Below are positions 51,279 through 60,405 of a stretch of DNA of 64,000 nt, piece after piece. The stretch's first letter is position 1. Each line of letters opens with the position of its first letter. The translations under genes and the position numbers were made by a program. The notes beneath the pieces are model-generated. The model did not search any database, was not told where the DNA came from, and saw nothing but the letters and a program-made list of their open reading frames with translations. This DNA is from Bacteroidota bacterium (GTDB taxonomy: Bacteria; Bacteroidota; Bacteroidia; 2-12-FULL-35-15), in NCBI GenBank assembly GCA_003151815.1, contig PLYN01000060.1:58180-122179 (forward strand). The letters are read 5' to 3'.

Positions 51279-53090
51279 TTATTTAATTTCATTTTCTATT
51301 TTCATAATTAGTTCAACGGTACCATTGTAAATGCTATTCAGATCGCCTGAAACAGCGCTTGGAGCATAACGTGCATACTCACAATTATCGAGAGTACTTA
51401 TCAATTGTTGAATGGTAGCTTCGTTTACATTTTTTGCTTTAAGCATTTCCGAAATGTGTTCCTTATTGAGATCAGCTGCATTAATGTTTAGCTTGTCGCC
51501 AATATATCCATACAAGGCTTTAAATATCTCGATGTAAAATTGTTCCTTGTTATTTGATTTTAAATGCTGCTCTGCAATGACCAGACGTTTTTTTGCAATT
51601 TTAGTGGCCTTACGGCTTTTAACGGCAACTGCATCTTTGTTTTGTTCGTTGTGTTTTTTTCTGACAACAATAAATCCAATGAAGGCAATAAAAGGACTGA
51701 TCAAGCCTGCATAAAATAAAGGGGAGCCAAAAAAGTAATTGTCTTTTGATTTAAGTATAATGTTGTTTGTTTTAATATAACGAATATCGTTACCCAACAT
51801 TTTTACATCTTCTTTACTTCTTGAATTTACAATATTGGTAGTTGCATCTTCCGGATTTCCTTTATCTACATGAATATTAAATTCCGGTGAAGGCAGTGTA
51901 ATATATTCCTTTTTTTGCGGATCAAAATAACTGAAATTAATCTGATCAATTTTGTAATCACCCTCATGACGTGGAATGATAAGGTAATCAAACGATTTAC
52001 TACCGCTCACTCCGTTAGCACCTGCGGTAATGTTTTCCTTGACCTTAGGATCGTAGGTTTCAAAATCCTCAGGGAAATTAATTGTTGAAGGGGTAACTAG
52101 TTTAATGTTACCACTTCCGGATAGCGTAATGGTTAAGTTAACAGCATCATTGGCTTTTATTTTATCTTTACTTATTTGTGCTTTGAAGGAATAGTTGCCC
52201 ACAGCACCGGAAAATCCGGTAGGTTTTTTTGCTTCAGGTAAAGGAGAAATATCAATAGTTATGGGTTTGCTTTTAACAGCAATAACAATATCTTCATAGC
52301 CACCACCAAAAAACTGCTCAAATACATCACGAGGTTTTCTGTTGGATTGTTTTCTCACTGCACATTCAACTTTCATGGGTTCGATCTCAAGTTTTCCGCT
52401 TCGTTGTGCAAACAAATAAGTGCGTTTCAATTCACCCACCTGATAAACTACTCCATCAATAGTTTCGTTGGTAAGTTGTATTTGTTGATTGCTTGCAACA
52501 TCCTGTGTCCAGAATCCGGTATAGTCAGGAAACTTAACATCCTGAAAACCGCGTAGCTGATACCTTGTATATACTTTTTGGGTAACCGTTATTTGTTCGC
52601 CCTGATACGCTTTTGTTTTGTCGATGGTAGTTCTCACAAAAAGATTATCACTTACATTTTCAGTAGAAGGCGCTGATGGATTTTGTGCTGCCTGATTATT
52701 ACCTTGTTGTTGTTGACTGGGAGCGCCTTTTACAACCTCAATATTGATGGAGTTGGATTGAACATTTGTTCCATTTACATTTACGGTGGCCGGACCTATT
52801 GTAATTTTCCCTTCTTTTTTTGCCGCAAGAATATACGATAGGGAAATGGATTGACTCATGGCTCCATTTACAAATGACATGCTGGTAGATTGGTTGGGAC
52901 CGGAGTACACATCAAAATTTGTTAATGGTGGTGCCTGAAAATTATTACCACTGTTATTTAATGTAAATGAGACCTGAAATTGTTCTCCTACAGCAACTTT
53001 AGTTTTACTTGCCTGAGCAGTAAATTTTTGTGCCAAAGCAATATTCGCTAAGGATACAATAAGTGTTAATATGCAAACGGTTTTTTTCAT
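51279..53090 (-). CDS. BatD family protein
   Basis: QKFTAQASKTKVAVGEQFQVSFTLNNSGNNFQAPPLTNFDVYSGPNQSTSMSFVNG; C-terminal TM; operon context. Confidence 0.92.
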   Translation of the reverse strand: MKKTVCILTLIVSLANIALAQKFTAQASKTKVAVGEQFQVSFTLNNSGNNFQAPPLTNFDVYSGPNQSTSMSFVNGAMSQSISLSYILAAKKEGKITIGPATVNVNGTNVQSNSINIEVVKGAPSQQQQGNNQAAQNPSAPSTENVSDNLFVRTTIDKTKAYQGEQITVTQKVYTRYQLRGFQDVKFPDYTGFWTQDVASNQQIQLTNETIDGVVYQVGELKRTYLFAQRSGKLEIEPMKVECAVRKQSNRKPRDVFEQFFGGGYEDIVIAVKSKPITIDISPLPEAKKPTGFSGAVGNYSFKAQISKDKIKANDAVNLTITLSGSGNIKLVTPSTINFPEDFETYDPKVKENITAGANGVSGSKSFDYLIIPRHEGDYKIDQINFSYFDPQKKEYITLPSPEFNIHVDKGNPEDATTNIVNSRSKEDVKMLGNDIRYIKTNNIILKSKDNYFFGSPLFYAGLISPFIAFIGFIVVRKKHNEQNKDAVAVKSRKATKIAKKRLVIAEQHLKSNNKEQFYIEIFKALYGYIGDKLNINAADLNKEHISEMLKAKNVNEATIQQLISTLDNCEYARYAPSAVSGDLNSIYNGTVELIMKIENEIK

Positions 53091-53098
53091 TTTTAATA

Positions 53099-53249
53099 CA
53101 GTTTAAAGTTCGAAAGTTTAAAGTTTGAAAGTTAAAATACATTTCAAGTTTAATCTTGTTGACCTTAGCTTATTCTTTATCGATTAAAAAAAACATATTA
53201 GTATTATAATATTTAGTTTGTTCAGGAACTTTAAACTTTCGAACTAAAA
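53099..53249. repeat. Family B inverted repeat element between batC-like and batD-like genes
   Basis: agtttaaagttcgaaagtttaaagtttgaaagtt versus ggaactttaaactttcgaactaaaag. Confidence 0.8.
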
Positions 53250-53251
53250 GA

Positions 53252-54001
53252 TCACCAATCTTTTTCAATATCTACCTTCACACCTTGAACTTTCGCTTTC
53301 TTACGTTTGTCCTGCAAATTTTTTTCATCGTTCTGCAAGGCATCTAACAAACGTTTCGCATCTTCTTTTGAGATCTCCTCTTTTTTTGGTTTTTCTTCTT
53401 CTTTATTTTCTTTATCCTTTTTGTCTTCGCACTCTTTTTTATCCTGCTCTTTTTTCTCTTTGTCTTTCTTGTCCTTGTCTTTGCTGTCTTTGTTCTTATC
53501 GTCTTTTTTATCCTTGTCTTCCTTCTTGTCTTTTTTATCTTTATTTTGTTTTTGTTGCTGTTGTTGCTGTTTTAACATTTGCTGTGCATAAGCTAAATTA
53601 TAACGGGTATCTTCATCATTTGGATTGTTTTTCAACGCGTTTTTATATGCATCGGCACCTTCCTGATATTTTTTTGATTTCATTAATGCGTTACCCAAAT
53701 TGTGATAAGCCTTTGATAGTGTATCTTTCGATGAAGCGCGATGAGTCAGTAACTGAAATTGTGCAGCAGCTTCTTCATATTTCCCTTGCTGATAATAGGC
53801 ATCGCCAAGGTTAAAAGCACCTTTGTAAGAATCTTTATTTTGGTTTAAAGAACGTGTGTAATTTTTTTCTGCTTCACTATAATTTTTTTTCTCGTATTGA
53901 CCGTTGCCCTCGCGGATGAATTTTTTTTCTTGCTGAGCGTTTGAAGCAGAAGGTAGAAGGTAGAAGGTAGAAGACAGAAAGACAAAAAGAAGATAATTCA
54001 T
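53252..54001 (-). CDS. TPR protein BatC-like with charged C-terminal low-complexity region
   Basis: MNYLLFVFLSSTFYLLPSASNAQQEKKFIREGNGQYEKKNYSEAEKNYTRSL; K/D/E-rich tail; start proposed at internal M (54001). Confidence 0.85.
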   Translation of the reverse strand: MNYLLFVFLSSTFYLLPSASNAQQEKKFIREGNGQYEKKNYSEAEKNYTRSLNQNKDSYKGAFNLGDAYYQQGKYEEAAAQFQLLTHRASSKDTLSKAYHNLGNALMKSKKYQEGADAYKNALKNNPNDEDTRYNLAYAQQMLKQQQQQQKQNKDKKDKKEDKDKKDDKNKDSKDKDKKDKEKKEQDKKECEDKKDKENKEEEKPKKEEISKEDAKRLLDALQNDEKNLQDKRKKAKVQGVKVDIEKDW

Positions 54002-54063
54002 TCGAATATGTTTCGAATGAACAAGGCAAAGTAGAGTATTGATATGTTTTTCTATTGCAAACA

Positions 54064-55101
54064 TTATTTTTTGTCGTTAAATAAATTCAATTGTTCATAG
54101 AGTTTACTCTTACGTTCAGTTAAAAATGTTTCTATCAGTAAGAGGATAAAAGCAGCGGCAATGAACCATTGAAAACGATCTTCATAATCGCTGTACATCT
54201 TACTTTCAAATTCTTTTTTCTCCAGTTTGTTGATGGCATCCATAACATAATTTAAACCTGAATCAGAGTTAGTAGCGCGAATAAAAATTCCATTTCCGGC
54301 AGTTGCGATCTCTTTTAATGTCTGCTCATTTAATTTAGTCATGATAGTGTTGCCATTTTTATCCTTTCTGAATCCTTCACGAACATTGTTTTTGTAGATA
54401 GGGATTGGAGCTCCATCAACCGAACCCATACCAATGGTATTAATGGTGATACCTTTTTCAGCAGCAGCTTCAGCAGCCTTCACCGCATCATCTTCGTGGT
54501 TTTCTCCATCAGTGATAATGAGGATCGCTTTATTTTTTCCTTCATCTTTACCGAAGGACTCCACCGCTAAATTAATAGCCGCGCCAATGGCTGTTCCTTG
54601 TGTTGGGATCATATCGGTATTGATACTTTCTAAAAATAATTTTGAGGCAGCATAATCTGTGGTGATAGGCAGTTGAACATACGCTTCACCACCAAAAACA
54701 ATAATTCCGATTCTATCACCTTCTAATTTATCTACCAGTTTGGATATTGATTGCTTTGCTTTTTCCAAACGGTTAGGTTGCAGATCTTCGGCTTTCATAC
54801 TGTTTGAAACATCAAGACAGATCATTATATCAGCACCTTTACGCTTCACTTCTTCCAATTTTGTTCCGCTTTGCGGGTTGACAATTCCAATGATCACCAA
54901 TGAAAAGGCAAATAAGAACAATATGAATTTCCAGATCCGTTTCGCTTTGGATACATCCGGAAATAATTGCTGAATGATAGCAATATCACCATAGCTTTCC
55001 AAGGCTTTTTTTCTCCAACGATTCGTCATCCAATATAGTATGATGAAGATCGGTATTAAGCCCAATGCGTATAAAAAATATTTATTTTCTAGTTGAAACA
55101 C
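54064..55101 (-). CDS. VWA domain-containing protein BatB
   Basis: ADIMICLDVSNSMKAEDLQPNRLEKAKQSISKLVDKLEGDRIGIIVFGGEAYVQLPITTDY. Confidence 0.93.
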   Translation of the reverse strand: MFQLENKYFLYALGLIPIFIILYWMTNRWRKKALESYGDIAIIQQLFPDVSKAKRIWKFILFLFAFSLVIIGIVNPQSGTKLEEVKRKGADIMICLDVSNSMKAEDLQPNRLEKAKQSISKLVDKLEGDRIGIIVFGGEAYVQLPITTDYAASKLFLESINTDMIPTQGTAIGAAINLAVESFGKDEGKNKAILIITDGENHEDDAVKAAEAAAEKGITINTIGMGSVDGAPIPIYKNNVREGFRKDKNGNTIMTKLNEQTLKEIATAGNGIFIRATNSDSGLNYVMDAINKLEKKEFESKMYSDYEDRFQWFIAAAFILLLIETFLTERKSKLYEQLNLFNDKK

Positions 55102-55111
55102 CTTTTAAATA

Positions 55112-55276
55112 GTTATCAGTTGTTAGTGATTAGTTGTTAGTTAGAATACTTGCATAATAATTATATTTACTATCAACATATATCTTTTATTTATTTTTTA
55201 TTGTCTACTGTTTTATTGTTGTCTACTTTAAATTATCTGTTTTTCTAACCACTGATAACTAACCTCTAATAACTAT
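55112..55276. repeat. Family A inverted repeat element, copy downstream of batA
   Basis: tagttatcagttgttagtgattagttgttag versus ctaaccactgataactaacctctaataact; core shared with 56291-56465. Confidence 0.88.
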
Positions 55277-56287
55277 CTATGGTATACTTCTAAACACTCT
55301 GTTTTTTAATATAAACTCGATCAATAATAATAAAGCTGCAGCAATTGCAAATGGTAAAAAATGCTCCGCTTTATTTGTGAAATTTTTTTCCTCAAAAATT
55401 GTTTTTTCCAGTCGGTCTATCTCTTTATAAATATCTTTTAGTTTGTCATTATCTGTTGCGCGAAAGTATTTTCCTCCAGTCATGCTTCCAATTTCACCCA
55501 ATGTTTTCTCGTCGATATTTACATCTACATAACCGTATTCATAAGAACCATCAGGATACATTCCCACAGGGGCAAGCGCCTTTCCGATCGTTCCAACGCC
55601 AATGGTATAAACACGTACTCCAAAAGCTTTTGCAATTTCCGCGGCAGTGAGTGGCGCTATCGAACCTTGATTATTTACTCCATCGGTTAATAAGATCACT
55701 ACTTTACTTTTTGCCTTGCTATCTTTTATTCTTGAAACGGAAGTTGCCAATCCGTTTCCAATAGCTGTTCCATCTTTCACCATTCCGGTATGTATTCCGG
55801 CAAATAAATTTTTTATCACGGCATGGTCGGTCGTTAAAGGACATTGCGTAAAACTCTCGCCACTAAAAATTACAAGTCCGATGCGATCGTTAGGCCTGCT
55901 GTCAATAAAATCCTGAGCCACTTCTTTTGCCGCCTCCAGTCTGCTTGGTTTCAAATCTTTCGCCAACATACTTCCGGAAATATCCAAGGCCATAACGATG
56001 TCAATCCCCTCTGTTTTTACGTCTTTCCAGCTTGAGCGTGATTGGGGACGAGCTAAAACAAGAATCAATAAACAAATAGATAATATCCTTAAAACAATTA
56101 AACTATGTCGAAAATAATATTTTAAAGATCTGGGTAAACCTTCAAAGCCTTGTGTTGATGATACTTTTAGCTCAGGAGAATAAATTTTATTTTTCCAGAT
56201 ATACCATGCAATTATCCCTGGAATTACCAGCAACAACCAAAGCATTTCTTTGTTTGCAAATGTTATATCGTTGAAATAGTCGAACAT
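55277..56287 (-). CDS. VWA domain-containing protein BatA
   Basis: GIDIVMALDISGSMLAKDLKPSRLEAAKEVAQDFIDSRPNDRIGLVIFSGESFTQCPLTTDH. Confidence 0.94.
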   Translation of the reverse strand: MFDYFNDITFANKEMLWLLLVIPGIIAWYIWKNKIYSPELKVSSTQGFEGLPRSLKYYFRHSLIVLRILSICLLILVLARPQSRSSWKDVKTEGIDIVMALDISGSMLAKDLKPSRLEAAKEVAQDFIDSRPNDRIGLVIFSGESFTQCPLTTDHAVIKNLFAGIHTGMVKDGTAIGNGLATSVSRIKDSKAKSKVVILLTDGVNNQGSIAPLTAAEIAKAFGVRVYTIGVGTIGKALAPVGMYPDGSYEYGYVDVNIDEKTLGEIGSMTGGKYFRATDNDKLKDIYKEIDRLEKTIFEEKNFTNKAEHFLPFAIAAALLLLIEFILKNRVFRSIP

Positions 56288-56290
56288 AGT

Positions 56291-56465
56291 TTTTAGTTGT
56301 TAGTTATTAGTGGTTAGTTGTAAGCTGTACTTAACCATTATATTTACTATCAACATATATCTTTTTATTTATTGCTTTTTTTATCACCTACTGTTTTGTT
56401 ATTGTCAACTTTCAATTATCAATTTTTCTAACCACTGATAACTAACAACTAACCACTAACAATTA
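56291..56465. repeat. Family A inverted repeat element, copy upstream of batA
   Basis: ttttagttgttagttattagtggttag versus ctaaccactgataactaacaactaaccactaacaa. Confidence 0.88.
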
Positions 56466-57452
56466 ATCTTCCCGCTTGGTTCCATTCACGAAGTCATAAG
56501 CGTTTGTTAAGCTCAATTCATTCTCATTGGGTAATGGTTGCTCTTTTGCAAACTTCACCAGATCGGACAAAATCAATACCTGTTTCAATTTTATTCTGCT
56601 TTCATCATCGATCGCTAAATTGCGAAACCCAAAGAGGATCTCATCTGTTGTTTGTTCGAGTGCTTGAATCTTAAATCTGTTTTCGATATACTCACGCACT
56701 ATTTCAGAAAGTGTAATGTGGTAGAGTTTTAGTTTGCCTTCCTGCCATAATTTTTCATTTCTGAGTTTTTCCAATTTCTCAAAAGCAACAAGGTGAGCCG
56801 GTATTTTCGGTGCTTCAACTTCAACAATTGGCGGTTTTGATCTGTAATATTTTTTAACAAAATAAATAATAAGTATGATAACGAGTATGCCTATTAATGT
56901 TCCGTAAACCACATAAATATTGTCTTTTATCCAGTCCAGCCAGGAATAATTTACATCATAAGGTTGTTTAATATCTTTAATGGCAAGTGTTGTATCCACA
57001 GGAATTGTGTTTACCTGTAATAATAGCGGTTCAGTAAAAATACCAGCAGTATCGCCATTGACGATAAATTTAAATGGAGGCATCGCCCAATAACCGGAAT
57101 CAAAAGAGGTGATGTAGAGTGTTTTTGTTTGAACAAAACGAAACAGGTCAGTAGAATCCGGAATGATGGTATCCACTTTAGATTGACTCACTATCTCTAT
57201 TTCCTTGCGAATGGTATCTATAATTTCAGGCCATTTAATTTTTATGTGTTTGCTGTTATCGACTTTATATTGAATGCTTAATTTTAATTTAACCTGTTGC
57301 CCAATCTGTATACTATTGCTATCTAATGTTGCAGTTGCTTTTATTTCTTGAGCGGATGATGAAAATGAAAATAGCAAAGCCAGCAGAATAGAGAGTGCTA
57401 TTTTGCTGCTCAGACTTTTAACTTTTAACTTTAATTTTTCAACTTTTGTCAT
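56463..57452 (-). CDS. Bat-operon BatD-like membrane protein of unknown function
   Basis: Signal peptide, central TM (YVVYGTLIGILVIILIIYFVKKYY), operon position between batA and the DUF58 gene. Confidence 0.75.
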   Translation of the reverse strand: MTKVEKLKLKVKSLSSKIALSILLALLFSFSSSAQEIKATATLDSNSIQIGQQVKLKLSIQYKVDNSKHIKIKWPEIIDTIRKEIEIVSQSKVDTIIPDSTDLFRFVQTKTLYITSFDSGYWAMPPFKFIVNGDTAGIFTEPLLLQVNTIPVDTTLAIKDIKQPYDVNYSWLDWIKDNIYVVYGTLIGILVIILIIYFVKKYYRSKPPIVEVEAPKIPAHLVAFEKLEKLRNEKLWQEGKLKLYHITLSEIVREYIENRFKIQALEQTTDEILFGFRNLAIDDESRIKLKQVLILSDLVKFAKEQPLPNENELSLTNAYDFVNGTKRED

Positions 57453-58315
57453 TACCTTCTTTTAAATAAGTTCATCAAAGGTTTAATATATGATTCTGCG
57501 GTATTTATTTTTGCTGTATCTACGCCGCACTTATTGAACATTTCTTTTAACATCGCATCTTGTTTTAATGCTGATGCTGCAAAGTGCACTCTTACATTTT
57601 TATCAGAGGTGTCGATCCATTTCAGGATACCTGTTTCAGCATCCATCAGTTTGATAAAGCCTACATCCGGTAATTCATGCTCCCGTTTATCATAAATTTG
57701 CAAGGCAACCAGGTCGTGTTTTTTGTTTGCTATTTTTAAAGCATCCGTAAAATCATCCGACATAAAATCGGATATCACAAAGGCAATACTTCTTTTAGTA
57801 ATTACATTCGTTAAATATTTTAATGCCAGTTTAATATCTGTTTTTTTATGTTCAGGTTTAAATTCAATTAAGTCGCGAATGATACGTAAAACATGACTTT
57901 TACCTTTTTTTGGAGGAATAAATTTTTCAATTTTATCAGTAAAAAAGATCACCCCGATCTTATCATTATTTTGAATAGATGAAAAAGCAAGTACCGCACA
58001 TAGTTCAGTAATTAATTCCTGTTTCAATTGTTTTTGTGTTCCAAACTCACCGGAGGCGCTTACGTCAACCAACAGCATAACAGTCATTTCACGCTCTTCT
58101 TCAAAAACTTTGATATAGGTATTGTTGAAACGTGCGGTTACATTCCAATCGATAGAACGTATATCATCTCCTGGTTGGTACTCGCGGACCTCACTAAAGG
58201 TCATACCTCTACCTTTAAAAGCACTGTGGTATTCTCCGGAAAATATCTGGTTGGAGAGCCCTCGTGTTTTGATCTCGATCTTTCTAACTTTTTTTAGTAG
58301 TTCTGCGGTTTCCAT
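57452..58315 (-). CDS. DUF58 domain-containing protein
   Basis: FSGEYHSAFKGRGMTFSEVREYQPGDDIRSIDWNVTARFNNTYIKVFEEERE. Confidence 0.96.
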   Translation of the reverse strand: METAELLKKVRKIEIKTRGLSNQIFSGEYHSAFKGRGMTFSEVREYQPGDDIRSIDWNVTARFNNTYIKVFEEEREMTVMLLVDVSASGEFGTQKQLKQELITELCAVLAFSSIQNNDKIGVIFFTDKIEKFIPPKKGKSHVLRIIRDLIEFKPEHKKTDIKLALKYLTNVITKRSIAFVISDFMSDDFTDALKIANKKHDLVALQIYDKREHELPDVGFIKLMDAETGILKWIDTSDKNVRVHFAASALKQDAMLKEMFNKCGVDTAKINTAESYIKPLMNLFKRR

Positions 58316-58436
58316 GACCCCTCTCTAATCTCCCCACAGGGGAGAGGATTGCTCCGTTAAATTCTTTTTCGTTAGTAACAATATTTTTAGTTTCTCACCT
58401 ATCGCCCCCCTCTCTTGAGGAGAGGTCTTTAAGGTA
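58316..58436. repeat. Two C/G-rich hairpins of the cccctctcc family between moxR and the DUF58 gene
   Basis: acccctctctaatctccccacaggggagagg and cgcccccctctcttgaggagaggtc. Confidence 0.75.
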
Positions 58437-59415
58437 CTTCAACAACATTTAAAATTTCATTGATGATCATTTCGGTTGTGATGTTTTCAGCTTCTGCTTC
58501 GTATGACAGGCCAATACGGTGACGCAACACATCAGCACATATCGCGCGAACATCCTCAGGGATAACATAACCTCTGCGTTTGATGAAAGCGTAGGCTTTT
58601 GACGCCATAGCCAAATTGATACTGGCACGAGGCGAACCTCCAAAGCTTATCAAACCTTTGAATTTATCTAATTTATAATCGGAAGGAAAACGAGTTGCAA
58701 AAACAATATCGATAATGTATTTCTCGATTTTCTCATCCATGTAAACATCTTTAACCACGGTACGTGCATTTAAAATGTCTTGCGTGCTAAGAATAGGATT
58801 AACAGTAGGATATTCGTTTGCTAAATTCTGACGAATGATCTTACGTTCATCTTCTTTTGTAGGATACCCAATAACTAATTTTAGCATGAAACGGTCAACT
58901 TGCGCTTCAGGCAATGGATAAGTACCTTCTTGTTCAATTGGATTTTGAGTGGCAAGTACTAAAAAAGGATTCGGAAGTTTGAATGTGGTATCGCCAATTG
59001 TTACTTGTTTTTCTTGCATCGCTTCCAGTAAGGCACTTTGAACCTTAGCGGGAGCACGATTGATCTCATCAGCCAAAATAAAATTGGCGAAAATAGGACC
59101 TTGGCGAACAGTAAATTCTTCCTTTTTTTGATTGTATATCATAGTGCCTATAACATCGGCCGGCAATAGATCGGGGGTAAATTGTATACGGCTGAAATTG
59201 GCATGTATGGTGGATGCCAATGATTTAATGGCTAATGTTTTTGCCAAGCCGGGAACACCTTCTAACAAAATATGACCGTTGGATAGCAAGCCGATCAATA
59301 GTCTTTCAACCATGTGTTTTTGTCCAACAATTACTTTGTCCATTTCCATTGTAAGTAGATCAACGAAGGCGCTTTCCTTCTGGATACGCTCGTTTAGTTC
59401 TTTTATGTCAGTCAT
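58429..59415 (-). CDS. MoxR family AAA ATPase
   Basis: GHILLEGVPGLAKTLAIKSLA, FTPDLLPADVIGTMIYNQ, ADEINRAPAKVQSALLEAMQEKQVT, ATQNPIEQEGTYPLPEAQ. Confidence 0.97.
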   Translation of the reverse strand: MTDIKELNERIQKESAFVDLLTMEMDKVIVGQKHMVERLLIGLLSNGHILLEGVPGLAKTLAIKSLASTIHANFSRIQFTPDLLPADVIGTMIYNQKKEEFTVRQGPIFANFILADEINRAPAKVQSALLEAMQEKQVTIGDTTFKLPNPFLVLATQNPIEQEGTYPLPEAQVDRFMLKLVIGYPTKEDERKIIRQNLANEYPTVNPILSTQDILNARTVVKDVYMDEKIEKYIIDIVFATRFPSDYKLDKFKGLISFGGSPRASINLAMASKAYAFIKRRGYVIPEDVRAICADVLRHRIGLSYEAEAENITTEMIINEILNVVEVP

Positions 59416-59634
59416 AGTTTTTTATAAATTGTGTTAGCTGAAAATATTTTTTTGCATCACAAAATTAACAAAAAAGTGATGCTTTTTTTTCTTATTCGTT
59501 GTTAAAAATTGTTAAAGACAATTCAGTTGAACTAATCGTTTGCTCCATTAATTTTCTAACTTTGTTTTTAATTATTTTATTAAATTATTTGCTTATAATT
59601 TATTGGATAAAATATAACCAATTCAATCATTCAC

Positions 59635-60405
59635 TTGCAGCGCTACTTCATTCAACTATCATATAACGGAACAGCGTATCATGGATGGCAGATCCAGGAA
59701 AACACTGTAAAAACAGTGCAGCAAACCTTGAATGAAATGCTATCCAGATTATTGAACGAACCGATCTTTGTTACCGGCTGCGGGCGCACCGATACGGGTG
59801 TTCATGCAACTGAGTTTTATGCACACTTCGATTCCACTATACTTGATCTGGAAGAAAATCAGGATAAATGGATCTTTAAATTTAACCATGCATTACCTGC
59901 GGACATTGCCATTCAAAAAATATTTCCTGTTCATGATAAAGCAAATGCACGGTTTGATGCTGTTTCACGAACCTATCAATATAAGATCAACAAAAATAAA
60001 GATCCTTTTCAAATAAATAGATCGTGCTTTTTATATGGGGAGTATGATATAGATGCGATGAACAAAGTGGCCAAGGAATTATTTAACTATATCGATTTTT
60101 CTTCATTCGCGAAAAGCAATACTCAAAACTTTACCAATAATTGTAAAATTTACAAGGCTGAATGGACAGTGGAAAATGATCTGATCGTTTTCACTATTTC
60201 TGCCGATCGTTTTTTACGCAACATGGTGAGAGCCATTGTTGGAACCCTTTTAGATGTTGGTAAAGGTAAAATGACGATTGATGAATTTAAAGAAATAATT
60301 GAAAGCAAAGTACGTTCAAATGCCGGATTATCAGCACATGCATGCGGTTTGTATCTGACAAAAGTAGAGTATCCTCAAAATTATTTCGATGTCAGAACCA
60401 GCTAA
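59635..60405 (+). CDS. truA: tRNA pseudouridine synthase A (TTG start)
   Basis: YFIQLSYNGTAYHGWQIQ, VTGCGRTDTGVHATEFYAHF, RFLRNMVRAIVGTLLDVGKGK. Confidence 0.97.
   Translation: MQRYFIQLSYNGTAYHGWQIQENTVKTVQQTLNEMLSRLLNEPIFVTGCGRTDTGVHATEFYAHFDSTILDLEENQDKWIFKFNHALPADIAIQKIFPVHDKANARFDAVSRTYQYKINKNKDPFQINRSCFLYGEYDIDAMNKVAKELFNYIDFSSFAKSNTQNFTNNCKIYKAEWTVENDLIVFTISADRFLRNMVRAIVGTLLDVGKGKMTIDEFKEIIESKVRSNAGLSAHACGLYLTKVEYPQNYFDVRTS

Noticed and set aside
53307-53814. Plus-strand ORFs rich in Phe/Leu/Ser/Cys (94 aa and 148 aa)
   Set aside because: Antisense of the K/D/E low-complexity tail and TPR region of the BatC-like gene; no independent coding signal.
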